Shown in pieces: positions 7,768 through 16,235 of a stretch of DNA of 30,296 bases (its first letter is position 1; each line of letters opens with the position of its first letter). The translations under genes and the position numbers were made by a program. The stretch spans positions 1-30,296 of the forward strand of contig JAEYXG010000342.1 of assembly GCA_023428585.1 (NCBI GenBank). Direction: 5' to 3'. The DNA comes from Bacteroidota bacterium (lineage in GTDB: Bacteria > Bacteroidota > Bacteroidia > Bacteroidales > Lentimicrobiaceae). The notes beneath the pieces were generated by a model, which was not told the origin of the DNA, ran no database searches, and saw nothing but the letters and a program-made list of their open reading frames with translations.

Positions 7768-9138
7768 ATGTATTTACAAAAGCCATTTATTTATTTGCTC
7801 TCATGCTTAATGACCTTAGGATTAATAAGCTGTAAGCAAACACCCAAAGTCGAAGGAGAGACAAAAGCGGTTATCCAGGTTGCACATCCTGATTGGAGTA
7901 AAAATGTAAGTATTTATGAAATAAATGTAAGGCAATATACTCCCGAAGGCACTTTTGCTGCCCTCGAAGAACATTTGCCGCGTATCAAGAAACTCGGAAC
8001 GGATATTATTTGGCTGATGCCAATTCATCCTATTGGCGAAAAGAATCGTAAAGGAACGTTGGGTAGTTATTATTCAATAAAGGATTATAAAGGAGTAAAT
8101 CCTGAATTTGGCGATACTCTTAGTTTTAAACGTTTTGTTAAGAAAGCTCATGATGCTGGGCTTAAGGTTATAATCGATTGGGTACCCAATCATTCGTCAT
8201 GGGATAATAAATTGGTAACAACGCATCCTGAATGGTATGCTAAGGATTCTACTGGAAACATGTTCTCACCATTTGATTGGACAGATGTTGTCAAGTTTGA
8301 TTATAATGTACCGGAAATGCGCAGTTATATGCTTGATGCAATGAAATATTGGATTCAGGTGTATGATATTGATGGTTACCGGTGCGATGTTGCAGGAGAA
8401 GTACCTATGGACTTCTGGGATAATACCCGCAAGGAACTGGACAAAATAAAACCGGTATTTATGCTGGCAGAAGCTGAAGGCCCTCAATTTCATAGTGCAT
8501 TTGATATGACTTATGGCTGGGAGTTTCATCATATCATGAATAAGATTTATAAAGGAGAAGCCGGAACAACCGATCTGGAAAAGTATCTGCTGAAGAATGA
8601 TTCGGTCTACCCGGAAGGAGCTTATCGTATGTATTTCATTACCAATCACGATGAAAATTCGTGGAACGGCACTGAATTTGAAAGATTGGGCGATGCTGTA
8701 GAAGCATTTTATGCGCTAACCGTTTTGGTCCCGGGAATGCCATTAGTATATACAGGTCAAGAGTCGGGTATGAATAAACGGTTCCTGTTTTTTGAAAAAG
8801 ATCCTATTGATTGGGGCGAATATAAAATGACTAATTTCTATAGCACCCTTTTGAATTTAAAATCCACAAACAGTGCTTTGTATAATGGGAAAGAAGGTGG
8901 CTCATGGGAGCGTATTAAAACAGATAATGATACCAGCACGTTTGTTATTCTACGAAAAAATGGTGATCATCAGGTATTGGGTATTTTCAATCTAAGCAAA
9001 GCTGAAATCACAGCTAATTTTGAAAACAAGGGATTTGATAATAAACTTACCAACTTGTTTACCGGAAAAGAAATTGAGTTTGGTAAAGACATTTCAATAA
9101 CACTGCCTGCTTGGTCCTATCAGGTTTTATACAAGTAG
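7768..9138 (+). CDS. GH13 alpha-amylase-family lipoprotein
   Basis: 456 residues. The N-terminus is a lipoprotein signal (hydrophobic run ending LGLIS-C22), so the enzyme is probably anchored in the periplasm or at the outer membrane. The GH13 barrel starts at about residue 45 with all conserved regions: DWVPNH (137-142), GYRCDVA with nucleophile D207, MLAEAEG with acid/base E235, and TNHDEN with D295. A short beta-sandwich (domain C) ends the protein. It should cleave or rearrange alpha-1,4-glucans such as maltodextrins; the exact specificity and subfamily cannot be told from the sequence alone. It stands alone between terminators. No SusC/SusD transporter pair is in the window, so it is not part of a typical polysaccharide utilisation locus here. 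Confidence 0.92.
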   Translation: MYLQKPFIYLLSCLMTLGLISCKQTPKVEGETKAVIQVAHPDWSKNVSIYEINVRQYTPEGTFAALEEHLPRIKKLGTDIIWLMPIHPIGEKNRKGTLGSYYSIKDYKGVNPEFGDTLSFKRFVKKAHDAGLKVIIDWVPNHSSWDNKLVTTHPEWYAKDSTGNMFSPFDWTDVVKFDYNVPEMRSYMLDAMKYWIQVYDIDGYRCDVAGEVPMDFWDNTRKELDKIKPVFMLAEAEGPQFHSAFDMTYGWEFHHIMNKIYKGEAGTTDLEKYLLKNDSVYPEGAYRMYFITNHDENSWNGTEFERLGDAVEAFYALTVLVPGMPLVYTGQESGMNKRFLFFEKDPIDWGEYKMTNFYSTLLNLKSTNSALYNGKEGGSWERIKTDNDTSTFVILRKNGDHQVLGIFNLSKAEITANFENKGFDNKLTNLFTGKEIEFGKDISITLPAWSYQVLYK

Positions 9139-9176
9139 CAAATAATTGAAATTATTGATATTTGGAGTCTAAAAGA

Positions 9177-9204
9177 AAAAAACCGATCTAGCGATCGGTT
9201 TTTT
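9177..9204. terminator. Bidirectional terminator between GH13 and receiver genes
   Basis: A perfect 12-bp stem, AAAAAACCGATC (9177-9188) and GATCGGTTTTTT (9193-9204), has a TAGC loop. The A run on one side and T run on the other serve both the + gene ending at 9138 and the - gene ending at 9216. Confidence 0.9.
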
Positions 9205-9215
9205 ATTATTGCTCT

Positions 9216-9698
9216 TTATTTATTCATGCTTATGTAATTTCCCCATTTCATAATTGTATGCTGCAATATGTCAAGGCTTACCGGTTTTGAAATATGATCT
9301 ACCATCCCAACATTAAAGCAGCCTTCTTTATCTTTAACTCCTGCATTGGATGTTAATGCAATAATGAGAGGTTGTTTTTCCTCCGGTAATTCCTTTTTTA
9401 TTTTCATTGTTGCTTCCAGTCCGTTCATAACAGGCATCTGAATATCCATAAATACGATATCAAAGTCCATCATTTTTATCTTTTCTACTGCTTCCTGTCC
9501 ATTTATAACTGATTGCACCTTATATCCCATCTTTGATAGCAGTGTAATGACTATTTTTAGATTTATCTCATTGTCCTCTGCAACCAATATCCTTAAAGGG
9601 TACTTCCTATCTAATTGCTCTTCATGACAACTATCAATCAATAGGTCCATCTCAATTCGATTAGTATCCTCTGTAGATAAAATAGCTTTTTCCGGCAT
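9216..9698 (-). CDS. Stand-alone response-regulator receiver domain protein
   Basis: 160 residues. Residues ~35-155 are a complete CheY-like receiver: acidic pair E41-D42 in VAEDNEIN, phosphoacceptor D85 in FMDIQMPVMNG, T116 in ALTSNA and K138 in SKPVS. No output domain follows. The AEDNEIN and MDIQMPVMNG wording is typical of the C-terminal receiver of hybrid histidine kinases rather than of DNA-binding regulators. The first ~34 residues are not recognisable and resemble a linker. Its reading frame is closed by a stop 22 bp upstream of the ATG, and no kinase is encoded nearby. It could be a true single-domain response regulator or the surviving tail of a hybrid kinase. The ribosome-binding site is weak and no -7 element was found. 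All catalytic residues are intact, which argues for function. Confidence 0.85.
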   Translation of the reverse strand: MPEKAILSTEDTNRIEMDLLIDSCHEEQLDRKYPLRILVAEDNEINLKIVITLLSKMGYKVQSVINGQEAVEKIKMMDFDIVFMDIQMPVMNGLEATMKIKKELPEEKQPLIIALTSNAGVKDKEGCFNVGMVDHISKPVSLDILQHTIMKWGNYISMNK

Positions 9699-9851
9699 TT
9701 TATAAAAAGCGTTATATTTTTATTGATATTACTCTGAAGATTTTGGAAGCAATTGCAGCCAAAACCACTTGGAATTATTGAATCAATAACTTTGCCATTT
9801 TCATATACTATTGTATATCTGATGCTTTCCAAATACCAGGCAAATGAAATA

Positions 9852-9886
9852 GTCCTATTTTAGGACATTTATAACATATTCAGGAC
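9852..9886. promoter_or_regulatory. Candidate operator: GTCCTA palindrome plus repeated AGGAC half-site
   Basis: GTCCTA (9852-9857), TTT, TAGGAC (9861-9866) form a 15-bp perfect palindrome. The half-site AGGAC recurs at 9882-9886, exactly 20 bp (about two helical turns) from the first. The arrangement lies in the 284-bp gap between the divergent receiver and S9 peptidase genes and could bind a dimeric regulator. No regulator is identified. Confidence 0.35.
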
Positions 9887-9982
9887 AAAATCAGTTTCTT
9901 GTTTAACAACTCCATTTTTTAATAATTTAGCAATTTAAAGTTTTAACAACCCTTACCACACAATCCACAAAAAAGAAACATC

Positions 9983-12079
9983 GTGAAAAGAAGTCTTGTC
10001 TTAATCTCAACATTAATATTGTGTATGTCAACACTTGCGCAGGAGCGTTTTTCTGCAGAAACATTATGGAAACTTGGCCGGGTAAGCGATATGCAAATAT
10101 CTCCCTCCGGTAAAACCATCCTCTATGGAGTCACCTGGTATGATGTTGCCGAAAACAAAGGCAACAGAGACCTTTATATCCTGGACGAAAATGCAGAATC
10201 ACCACGTAAAATCACTGAATCAACCACTAGTGAAACAAATGCCATATGGCGGCCAGATGGAAAAAAAATAGGTTACCTTTCTTCAGAGTCAGGCTCCTTA
10301 CAACTATGGGAAATGGGTATTAATGGTGAGGATAAAAAGCAAATTAGCAATATTGATGGTGGTATCAATGGATTCTCATATTCACCTGATTTAAAACATA
10401 TTGCATATATAAAAGATGTAAAAATTGAAAAGGATGCTCACGATCTCTACCCTGATCTTCCAAAGGCTAATGCATTGATATATGATGATTTGATGTACCG
10501 GCACTGGGATAATTGGCATGATTATGCGTATAGTCACGTTTTCATTGCCCCTTATAGTGATGGGAGCATAGGTGAAGGTGCTGACATTATGAAAGATGAG
10601 CCCTATGATAGTCCGGTAATGCCAAATGGAGGAATGGAGCAAATTGTATGGACTCCTGATGGGAAGAGCCTTGCTTATGTTTGCAAGAAGTCAGTCGGTA
10701 AGGATTATGCCTTAAGTACAAATAGTGATATATACTTATATAATCTGGCAAAAGGAACTACTGAAAATCTAACTGAAGGAAATGAAGGTTATGACCAGGA
10801 TCCTGTATTCTCGCCTGATGGCACAAAAATGGTGTATAGATCTATGATAACTCCTGGATTTGAGGCAGATAAGGATAGAATTATGCTAATTGAGTTTGAC
10901 AGTCCTTCAATGGATGTGTTGAAGAAGAGCATTGAAAAACAATCCACCAAATCCGGCAAACCCCTTCAGATGACCAGTAGAGTTTATACTGACCTGTCAG
11001 AAGGATTTGACCAGAGTTCAGGAAGCTTTTCCTTTAGCAATGATGGCAAGCAAATTTATTTTATAAGTGGTGTTCAGGCAACTTACCAAGTTTATAAGAT
11101 GGAGTTGTCAAATAAAAAAATAACGCAAATCACTAAGGGTGATCATGATATTCAAGCGTATGCATTTTCTGGCAAGGATTTGATCATCACAAAGATGCGA
11201 ATGGATTTGCCTTCAGAAATATTCAAGTGGAATTCTGATGGAACAGAAGAGCAATTGACTTTCACAAATCGGAGTATTTTAAAGGGAATTGAATTAGGAA
11301 AAACAACCAAAAGATGGATAACGACTACTGATGGGAAAAAGATGCTGGTTTGGGTAATACTGCCACCCAACTTTGATCCAAACAAGAAATATCCAACTTT
11401 GCTATACTGTCAGGGCGGACCACAAAGTGCAGTAAGTCAATTCTTTTCTTACAGATGGAACTTTCAAATGATGGCAGCACATGATTATGTTATTGTTGCA
11501 CCTAACAGAAGAGGCCTCCCTACTTTTGGGCAGGAATGGAATGACCAGATTAGCGGCGATTATGGTGGGCAAAATATGAAAGATTATTTAACCGCTATTG
11601 ATTCGGTTGCAGCGGAACCATGGGCTGATGAAACCCGTCTTGGCGCAGTCGGCGCCAGTTATGGAGGATACTCTGTCTATTGGTTGGCTGGGAATCATCA
11701 AAAACGGTTTAAAACTTTTATAGCTCATTGCGGAATCTTTAACTTTGAGAGTATGTATGGCTCAACTGAAGAGATGTTCTTTGTCAATTATGATTACAAA
11801 GGAGCATATTGGGACAAACCCCGTCCTAAAAGTTACGATTTCTCTCCACATCTGTTTGCCGGCAATTGGGACACTCCAATACTTGTCATTCATGGCGGAT
11901 ATGATTTTAGAATTCCTTACACCGAAGGAATGCAAGCTTTCAATGTTGCCAGACTCCAGGATATTCCCAGTCGATTCTTATTCTTTCCTGATGAAACCCA
12001 TTTTGTTACCAAACCACAAAATGCAATATTATGGCAGAGAGAGTTCTTTGGTTGGCTTGACAAATGGCTAAAGAATTAG
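9983..12079 (+). CDS. Secreted S9-family serine peptidase (DPP5/acylaminoacyl type)
   Basis: 698 residues starting at a GTG; this start is chosen because it opens a signal peptide (KRSL..., cut after STLA). Residues ~25-430 form a WD40/TolB-like beta-propeller with repeated SPDG/RPDG turns. The alpha/beta hydrolase domain follows from about 440. The catalytic triad is visible in order: S559 in GASYGGY, D641 in HGGYDFRIP and H673 in PDETHF. The layout and length fit the S9C group, including dipeptidyl peptidase 5 of Porphyromonas, which removes dipeptides from peptides in the periplasm. It is inferred to be part of oligopeptide nutrition, matching the M16 and C10 peptidases in this window. It is monocistronic and ends at a long palindromic terminator. 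DPP5 against another S9C specificity is not decided. Confidence 0.92.
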   Translation: MKRSLVLISTLILCMSTLAQERFSAETLWKLGRVSDMQISPSGKTILYGVTWYDVAENKGNRDLYILDENAESPRKITESTTSETNAIWRPDGKKIGYLSSESGSLQLWEMGINGEDKKQISNIDGGINGFSYSPDLKHIAYIKDVKIEKDAHDLYPDLPKANALIYDDLMYRHWDNWHDYAYSHVFIAPYSDGSIGEGADIMKDEPYDSPVMPNGGMEQIVWTPDGKSLAYVCKKSVGKDYALSTNSDIYLYNLAKGTTENLTEGNEGYDQDPVFSPDGTKMVYRSMITPGFEADKDRIMLIEFDSPSMDVLKKSIEKQSTKSGKPLQMTSRVYTDLSEGFDQSSGSFSFSNDGKQIYFISGVQATYQVYKMELSNKKITQITKGDHDIQAYAFSGKDLIITKMRMDLPSEIFKWNSDGTEEQLTFTNRSILKGIELGKTTKRWITTTDGKKMLVWVILPPNFDPNKKYPTLLYCQGGPQSAVSQFFSYRWNFQMMAAHDYVIVAPNRRGLPTFGQEWNDQISGDYGGQNMKDYLTAIDSVAAEPWADETRLGAVGASYGGYSVYWLAGNHQKRFKTFIAHCGIFNFESMYGSTEEMFFVNYDYKGAYWDKPRPKSYDFSPHLFAGNWDTPILVIHGGYDFRIPYTEGMQAFNVARLQDIPSRFLFFPDETHFVTKPQNAILWQREFFGWLDKWLKN

Positions 12080-12106
12080 AGTTTACTTTTTAAGTTTTTT
12101 TCATTA

Positions 12107-12136
12107 AAACAAACCGGGAAATTTCCCGGTTTGTTT
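12107..12136. terminator. Palindromic bidirectional terminator
   Basis: A 30-base perfect palindrome has AAACAAACCGGGAAA (12107-12121) as its left half and its exact complement in reverse as its right half (12122-12136). It sits 27 bp after the S9 peptidase stop and 45 bp beyond the end of the convergent miaA gene, and could stop transcripts from both sides. Confidence 0.8.
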
Positions 12137-12181
12137 GTTCTAGAATGAAAAATCTTTAAGAATATTATATTCGGATTTCTA

Positions 12182-13105
12182 TCAACGAATAATACTTGAC
12201 AAATAATCTATTACCTTTTCAGAATCAGGAGGTAACCAATGAAATTCATTGTTCTTCCTAAACCAGGTAATCTGCCTTCGAGCATATCTTCGTGTATTGG
12301 TTTTAATCTTTTCAATTGCCTCTTCCAATGAAATTTTGCAATCGAAATAATCGAAGAGTTCTTTATAGCCAACAGTATTAAGAGAGTTAAGATTTCTTAA
12401 TGGATAAAATGCACGAGCCTCCTCCACTAAGCACTCCTCAATCATCTGATCAACCCTGTGGTTGATTCGTTCATGAAGTTTATCGCGCGATAAGTCAAGT
12501 GCAATCCTAATAATATTGAAATTGCGTATTGGCTTATTATTAAGTCGTTGGGATGAATATGACTTACCTGTTTGTAAACAGACTTCAAGTGCCCTGATTA
12601 TTCGATTTGGATTAGCAAGATCAACTTGCTGAGCGTATTCTGGATCATAAAGCAAGAGCATTCTACGTAGAGTTGGCAAGCCTTCAGTGCTATTGATTAC
12701 CTGCAATTTCTCCCTTATTGCAGTATCTATGTTGGGAAGATCATCAATCCCATCAGTAATTGCCCTTATATATAAGCCTGATCCTCCTGTAAGCACTATA
12801 TTTCTTTTATCCTTGAACTTCTCGGACAAGAGATTAATTACGTCAGTCTCGAACATTGAAACATTATAATAATCTTCAAGTTTCAAATGGCCTATGAAAT
12901 GATGTTTAACCAGACTGAGCTGCTCTTTTGTAGGGGCCGCAGTACCAATATTCAGGCCTTGATAAAATTGCCTTGAATCAGCTGAAATGATCTCTGTGTT
13001 GAAATGCCTTGCAACCTCAATGGCGACTAATGTCTTTCCAACTGCAGTCGGGCCGGCAATTATTATAAGATTTGCAGGTTTATCAGGTAAGTTATCACCT
13101 ACCAT
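12182..13105 (-). CDS. miaA: tRNA dimethylallyltransferase
   Basis: 307 residues, the usual size. It transfers a dimethylallyl group to A37 of tRNAs reading UNN codons, in the cytoplasm. Visible motifs: P-loop GPTAVGKT (18-25), DSRQ (43-46, substrate base contacts), GGSGLYIRA (107-115) and the C-terminal ARRQITWFRKN helix that grips the anticodon loop. The start ATG (13103-13105) lies inside the end of the upstream gene: the last 7 bases of that gene, ATGGTAG, hold both the miaA start and its own TAG stop. Translation is therefore probably coupled. The upstream genes on the same strand are a PF07929-type protein and the CCA-adding enzyme. Confidence 0.96.
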   Translation of the reverse strand: MVGDNLPDKPANLIIIAGPTAVGKTLVAIEVARHFNTEIISADSRQFYQGLNIGTAAPTKEQLSLVKHHFIGHLKLEDYYNVSMFETDVINLLSEKFKDKRNIVLTGGSGLYIRAITDGIDDLPNIDTAIREKLQVINSTEGLPTLRRMLLLYDPEYAQQVDLANPNRIIRALEVCLQTGKSYSSQRLNNKPIRNFNIIRIALDLSRDKLHERINHRVDQMIEECLVEEARAFYPLRNLNSLNTVGYKELFDYFDCKISLEEAIEKIKTNTRRYARRQITWFRKNNEFHWLPPDSEKVIDYLSSIIR

Positions 13106-13710
13106 TCTTTATCTATTTCTGTCGAAGTATCAATAATAAAATCATCATTCCCATTATCGATATCATCATCAGTTTGAGTAATTTCATCAAATTCACCTGG
13201 CAATGTAATTTCACTGGCATCATCGGCAATGAATGGAAGATTTGCCATCGCTGAAGGCAACAATTTACCTACACTCTTTGAGCACTTCGGGTATTTCTCA
13301 TTGATATCAGCATCAATAATCTTCATTAATTCGATATAGAAGGTCTTGGGATTCAGAAAATCATATTCAAAAAGCAGACGCTGGTGCGGATCATCAATTA
13401 TATCTTTGATTTTAACCTTTGCCATTTCAAAGGTTGGTATTTTATTCAATCTGGCATTGACTTGCTCCTCTTCGTCCGAATCATCAAATTGATCTTCATC
13501 ATTTTGTTGCATATCAATCAGAGTAATCTCCTTCTTTTTTCGCCAATTCCGGTCACAAATGAAAAAGGAAGCCAACTCGTTGCCCTTCAACTCCACTGAT
13601 TCTACAATTATATTGTGAAAATCAAGAAAAGTTTGAGTGGCAAGAATATCAAAATCGCGCAGGAATTCATCCTGTTCTTCAAATAAAAGTCTGAATCTGT
13701 ACAAATGCAT
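13099..13710 (-). CDS. pRiA4b ORF-3-like (PF07929-type) protein coupled to miaA
   Basis: 203 residues. The opening MHLYRFRLLFEEQDEFLRD, then a TFLDFHNIIVES segment, FFICDRNWRK and a late RLLFEYDF strand, match by eye the pRiA4b ORF-3-like family, sometimes labelled 'IS1096 passenger TnpR family' in Bacteroidetes genomes. That name comes from distant homologues and says nothing about mobility here; no transposase or terminal repeat is near. A strongly acidic stretch (NDEDQFDDSDEEE, residues ~70-82) and an acidic C-terminal tail (TDDDIDNGNDD) flank the second half. No catalytic motif is seen and the biochemical role is unknown. The 7-nt overlap with miaA and the same-strand CCA-adding gene 96 bp upstream suggest a role linked to tRNA, as an inference. 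Confidence 0.75.
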   Translation of the reverse strand: MHLYRFRLLFEEQDEFLRDFDILATQTFLDFHNIIVESVELKGNELASFFICDRNWRKKKEITLIDMQQNDEDQFDDSDEEEQVNARLNKIPTFEMAKVKIKDIIDDPHQRLLFEYDFLNPKTFYIELMKIIDADINEKYPKCSKSVGKLLPSAMANLPFIADDASEITLPGEFDEITQTDDDIDNGNDDFIIDTSTEIDKEW

Positions 13711-13806
13711 GCTTTCAAAAATTAGAATTTGATATCAGAGGTAAAATTAGGTGTTTTTAGGCAAAAAAGCAAAACAAATCATAGCCAAATCGGTTGAAAA
13801 ATACAG

Positions 13807-15231
13807 TCATTTTATTAATCTTTGCAGCTTAAGTCCCATCTTTTCGCCTTCCTTAATCATAAATAGGTATGCTGCATCGTGTTCATTTGCAAGACTACCT
13901 TCAAGAATCGCTTCTCGAATGGCTGATTTAATTACACCTACCTCTTTGCAAGGCTTTAAATTGAATGCCTTCATGATTTCATCACCGGTAACGGGAGGTT
14001 GCCAATTGCGAAGATTGTCTTTCTCTTCAATCTCCTTAAGCTTAATTCGAACCTGTTGGAAGTTATTAAGGTACTTTTTAACTTTTTGCGGATCTTTTGA
14101 TGTAATGTCTGCCTCACAAAGTGTCATTAAGTCTTCAATCTCCTCCCCTGCTTCAAACAAAAGCCGACGAATGGCAGAGTCTGTAACTTCTTCCTCAGTC
14201 AGGGCTATCGGACGGAGGTGTAATGAAACAATCTTCTGAACATACCTCATCTTTTCATTAAGTGGCAGTTTCAATTGCCTGAAGATTTGTCCTACCATCC
14301 GTGCCCCTTTCGTTTCATGACCATGAAATGTCCAACCCGTTTCGGGATTAAACTTTTTTGTTACTGGCTTTGCAATATCATGAAGCAAGGCAGCCCAACG
14401 CAACCAGAGATTATCTGTTTTACAGGAAATTTTATCCAGCACCTCAAGTGTGTGGTAAAAATTATCTTTGTGGGCCTTCCCTTCAATACTTTCCACCCCC
14501 TTAAGGGCTGATAGCTGTGGGAACACCTTTGTGAGGAGTCCTGTCTTCTCCAGAAGCTTAAAACCAACTGAAGGCCGGTCTGTCTTTATTATCTTATTTA
14601 TCTCTTCACTAATCCTTTCAGCCGAGATAATGCTGATACGATCCCTATTTGTAGAAATTGCTTCCAGTGTTTGGGGCAAGATTGAGAATTCAAGTTGAGC
14701 TGCAAATCTTATTGCCCTCATCATACGTAATGGATCATCTGAAAATGTCATCTCAGGATCCAAAGGTGTTCTTATCAGCTTTATCTTTAAGTCAGAAATT
14801 CCATTGAAGGGATCAATCAGATCTCCATAATTCTGACCATTAAGGCTTATTGCCATTGCATTGATTGTAAAATCTCTTCTGTTCTGGTCATCATGAAGGG
14901 TGCCTGATTGGATAACAGGTTTTCTGGAATCGAAATGATATGATTCCTTCCTGGCTCCTACAAATTCAATCTGCATATCCTTATAATGAATCATGGCTGT
15001 ACCAAAGTTCTTAAAAACACTAACCTTATGCACCGCCTCAATTCGGGAGGCAACAGCTTCTGCCATTGCAATGCCATCACCCAGAACGACAAAATCAATA
15101 TCCTTTGAGTTTCTGTTGATCAAAAGATCACGAACATAACCTCCAATTACATATACTTCCGTCTCTGTACGTTGGGCTATCTCCGAAACGATGTTGAAAA
15201 CAGGATGATCTAACTTACTCTTTAAATTCAT
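13807..15231 (-). CDS. cca: CCA-adding enzyme / tRNA nucleotidyltransferase with HD domain
   Basis: 474 residues from the ATG at 15231. The frame stays open for another 47 codons upstream, but that part is not family-like and would run through the promoter region, so the internal ATG is preferred. It adds or repairs the 3' CCA of tRNA. Class II nucleotidyltransferase motifs are visible: GGYVRD (30-35), catalytic DID (44-46), RRDFTINA (118-125) and DDPLRMMRAIRFA (165-177). After the neck and body helices comes an HD phosphohydrolase domain (H254, H260, H284-D285 in LLHDIAKP, H303/H305 in the FHGHE segment), as in many bacterial CCA enzymes. Whether it makes full CCA or only CC or A is not decidable here. 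It is divergent from the HAD gene and heads the run with the PF07929-type gene and miaA. Confidence 0.93.
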   Translation of the reverse strand: MNLKSKLDHPVFNIVSEIAQRTETEVYVIGGYVRDLLINRNSKDIDFVVLGDGIAMAEAVASRIEAVHKVSVFKNFGTAMIHYKDMQIEFVGARKESYHFDSRKPVIQSGTLHDDQNRRDFTINAMAISLNGQNYGDLIDPFNGISDLKIKLIRTPLDPEMTFSDDPLRMMRAIRFAAQLEFSILPQTLEAISTNRDRISIISAERISEEINKIIKTDRPSVGFKLLEKTGLLTKVFPQLSALKGVESIEGKAHKDNFYHTLEVLDKISCKTDNLWLRWAALLHDIAKPVTKKFNPETGWTFHGHETKGARMVGQIFRQLKLPLNEKMRYVQKIVSLHLRPIALTEEEVTDSAIRRLLFEAGEEIEDLMTLCEADITSKDPQKVKKYLNNFQQVRIKLKEIEEKDNLRNWQPPVTGDEIMKAFNLKPCKEVGVIKSAIREAILEGSLANEHDAAYLFMIKEGEKMGLKLQRLIK

Positions 15232-15251
15232 TAAAAATAAAATATGGTTGG

Positions 15252-15259
15252 CAAAAATA
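15252..15259 (-). promoter_or_regulatory. Bacteroidetes -7 element for cca
   Basis: On the minus strand the sequence reads TATTTTTG, 20 bp upstream of the ATG at 15231, supporting that ATG as the start rather than the longer open frame. Confidence 0.5.
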
Positions 15260-15305
15260 CAATATTTGTAGCATTGCTGAAATAAACCTTTTGAGTCATT
15301 AAAAG

Positions 15306-15334
15306 TTGACTTCATCCTAATATTCTTAACTTTG
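15306..15334 (+). promoter_or_regulatory. Promoter of the HAD phosphatase gene (-33 and -7)
   Basis: TTG at 15306-15308 is followed after 18 bp by TAACTTTG at 15327-15334, a good match to the two-part Bacteroidetes promoter (TTG ... TAnnTTTG). Transcription would begin near 15341, downstream of the TTG at 15340, which decides the ATG at 15358 as the start. Confidence 0.65.
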
Positions 15335-15357
15335 ATCACTTGAATAAATATATTCCA

Positions 15358-16011
15358 ATGAGATATACTCATTTATTATTTGACCTTGATGGAACTCTAA
15401 TTGACTCTAAAAGAGGTATTTTCAATGCCGTGTATCATACACTTAACATGATGGGGATACCTGAGACTTTTAGACCTGCAGACCTAAGTCCTTTTATTGG
15501 CCCACCTCTCAGAGATTCATTTAAATTACTCTTTGGCTTTTCTGACAATGACGCAGAGAAAGCTACAGCTATTTACAGGGAATATTATGGCAAAACCGGT
15601 TTGTATGAATATGATATCTTTGATGGCATAACCAATAGTATCAAATACCTGGGATCAAAAGGATATAATCTGTCCGTAGTGACCTCAAAGGCTGAAGTAT
15701 ACGCAAAATTAATCGTAGAATCATTGCCTTTTTGTGATAGTATAACTGTTATATCAGGGTGTGAGCTTGACGGAACCAGAAGCGATAAGCATGAACTGAT
15801 AAAGTACACTTTGAATAAATTGAATATTGTACCTTCAGGTAATATTATTATGATTGGCGACAGGTATCATGACATTAGAGGTGCCAAAACTGCCGGTGTT
15901 TCCTCTGCTGCTGTTCTATACGGTTATGGCTCAAAAGCAGAACTTAGCAGTGAATCACCTACTCTCTTAATTGATTCTCCAGAACAACTGATTAGTCTTG
16001 ATAAATTATAG
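15358..16011 (+). CDS. HAD-superfamily phosphatase (phosphoglycolate phosphatase-like)
   Basis: 217 residues. HAD motif I is FDLDGTLID (nucleophile D9 and general acid D11), motif II the Thr in SVVTSK, motif III a Lys in SDKHELIKYTL, and motif IV GDRYHDIRGA. A helical C1 cap follows motif I, so it is a small-molecule phosphatase of the Gph/PpaX kind. Phosphoglycolate is a common but not certain substrate; pyrophosphate or sugar phosphates are possible. A TTG six codons upstream (15340) would also be in frame but falls at the predicted transcription start, so ATG 15358 is used. It is divergent from cca, with 126 bp between the starts. Confidence 0.9.
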   Translation: MRYTHLLFDLDGTLIDSKRGIFNAVYHTLNMMGIPETFRPADLSPFIGPPLRDSFKLLFGFSDNDAEKATAIYREYYGKTGLYEYDIFDGITNSIKYLGSKGYNLSVVTSKAEVYAKLIVESLPFCDSITVISGCELDGTRSDKHELIKYTLNKLNIVPSGNIIMIGDRYHDIRGAKTAGVSSAAVLYGYGSKAELSSESPTLLIDSPEQLISLDKL

Positions 16012-16165
16012 TAAATTGTGACATTGATTTTTCCCTTTAGATTATGCCTCAAGTTATTATTGTAATCTATGGGCTGTAACCTATTGGTTAACTGACAACA
16101 AACAGGCTTTCAAAAACCTTATCCAAAAATTATCTGCTTTCTCAATGATCGTAATATTATTGTTT

Positions 16166-16173
16166 TATTTTTG
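16166..16173 (+). promoter_or_regulatory. Bacteroidetes -7 element for the C10 protease gene
   Basis: TATTTTTG lies 62 bp before the ATG at 16236, giving a leader of about 55 nt. The rest of the 224-bp gap after the HAD gene is AT-rich and shows nothing else clear. Confidence 0.45.
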
Positions 16174-16235
16174 TTGTTGCTGATGATAATCCCAAAATAA
16201 ACTTAACATAATAAATATTCACTAAAACCCATACA

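Noticed and set aside
8266..8649. 127-codon open frame on the - strand
   Set aside because: Antisense to the catalytic core of the GH13 gene; the opposite frame is conserved and this one has no recognisable protein pattern.
9638..9832. Minus-strand frame upstream of the receiver gene as a remnant of a histidine kinase
   Set aside because: It is in another frame, ends inside the receiver gene and shows no H-box or ATPase motif, so there is no positive evidence for a kinase remnant.
13099..13710. Mobile element suggested by the 'IS1096 passenger' family name
   Set aside because: There is no transposase, inverted repeat or target duplication near; the gene is embedded in a housekeeping run.
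13751..14239. 162-codon open frame on the + strand
   Set aside because: It is antisense to the strongly supported CCA-adding enzyme gene, has a Ser/Ile-rich low-complexity composition and no ribosome-binding site or family match.
16069..16096. Imperfect inverted repeat GTAACC-TATT-GGTTAAC before the C10 gene
   Set aside because: Short, with one extra base in the right arm and no second copy; likely by chance in AT-rich DNA.
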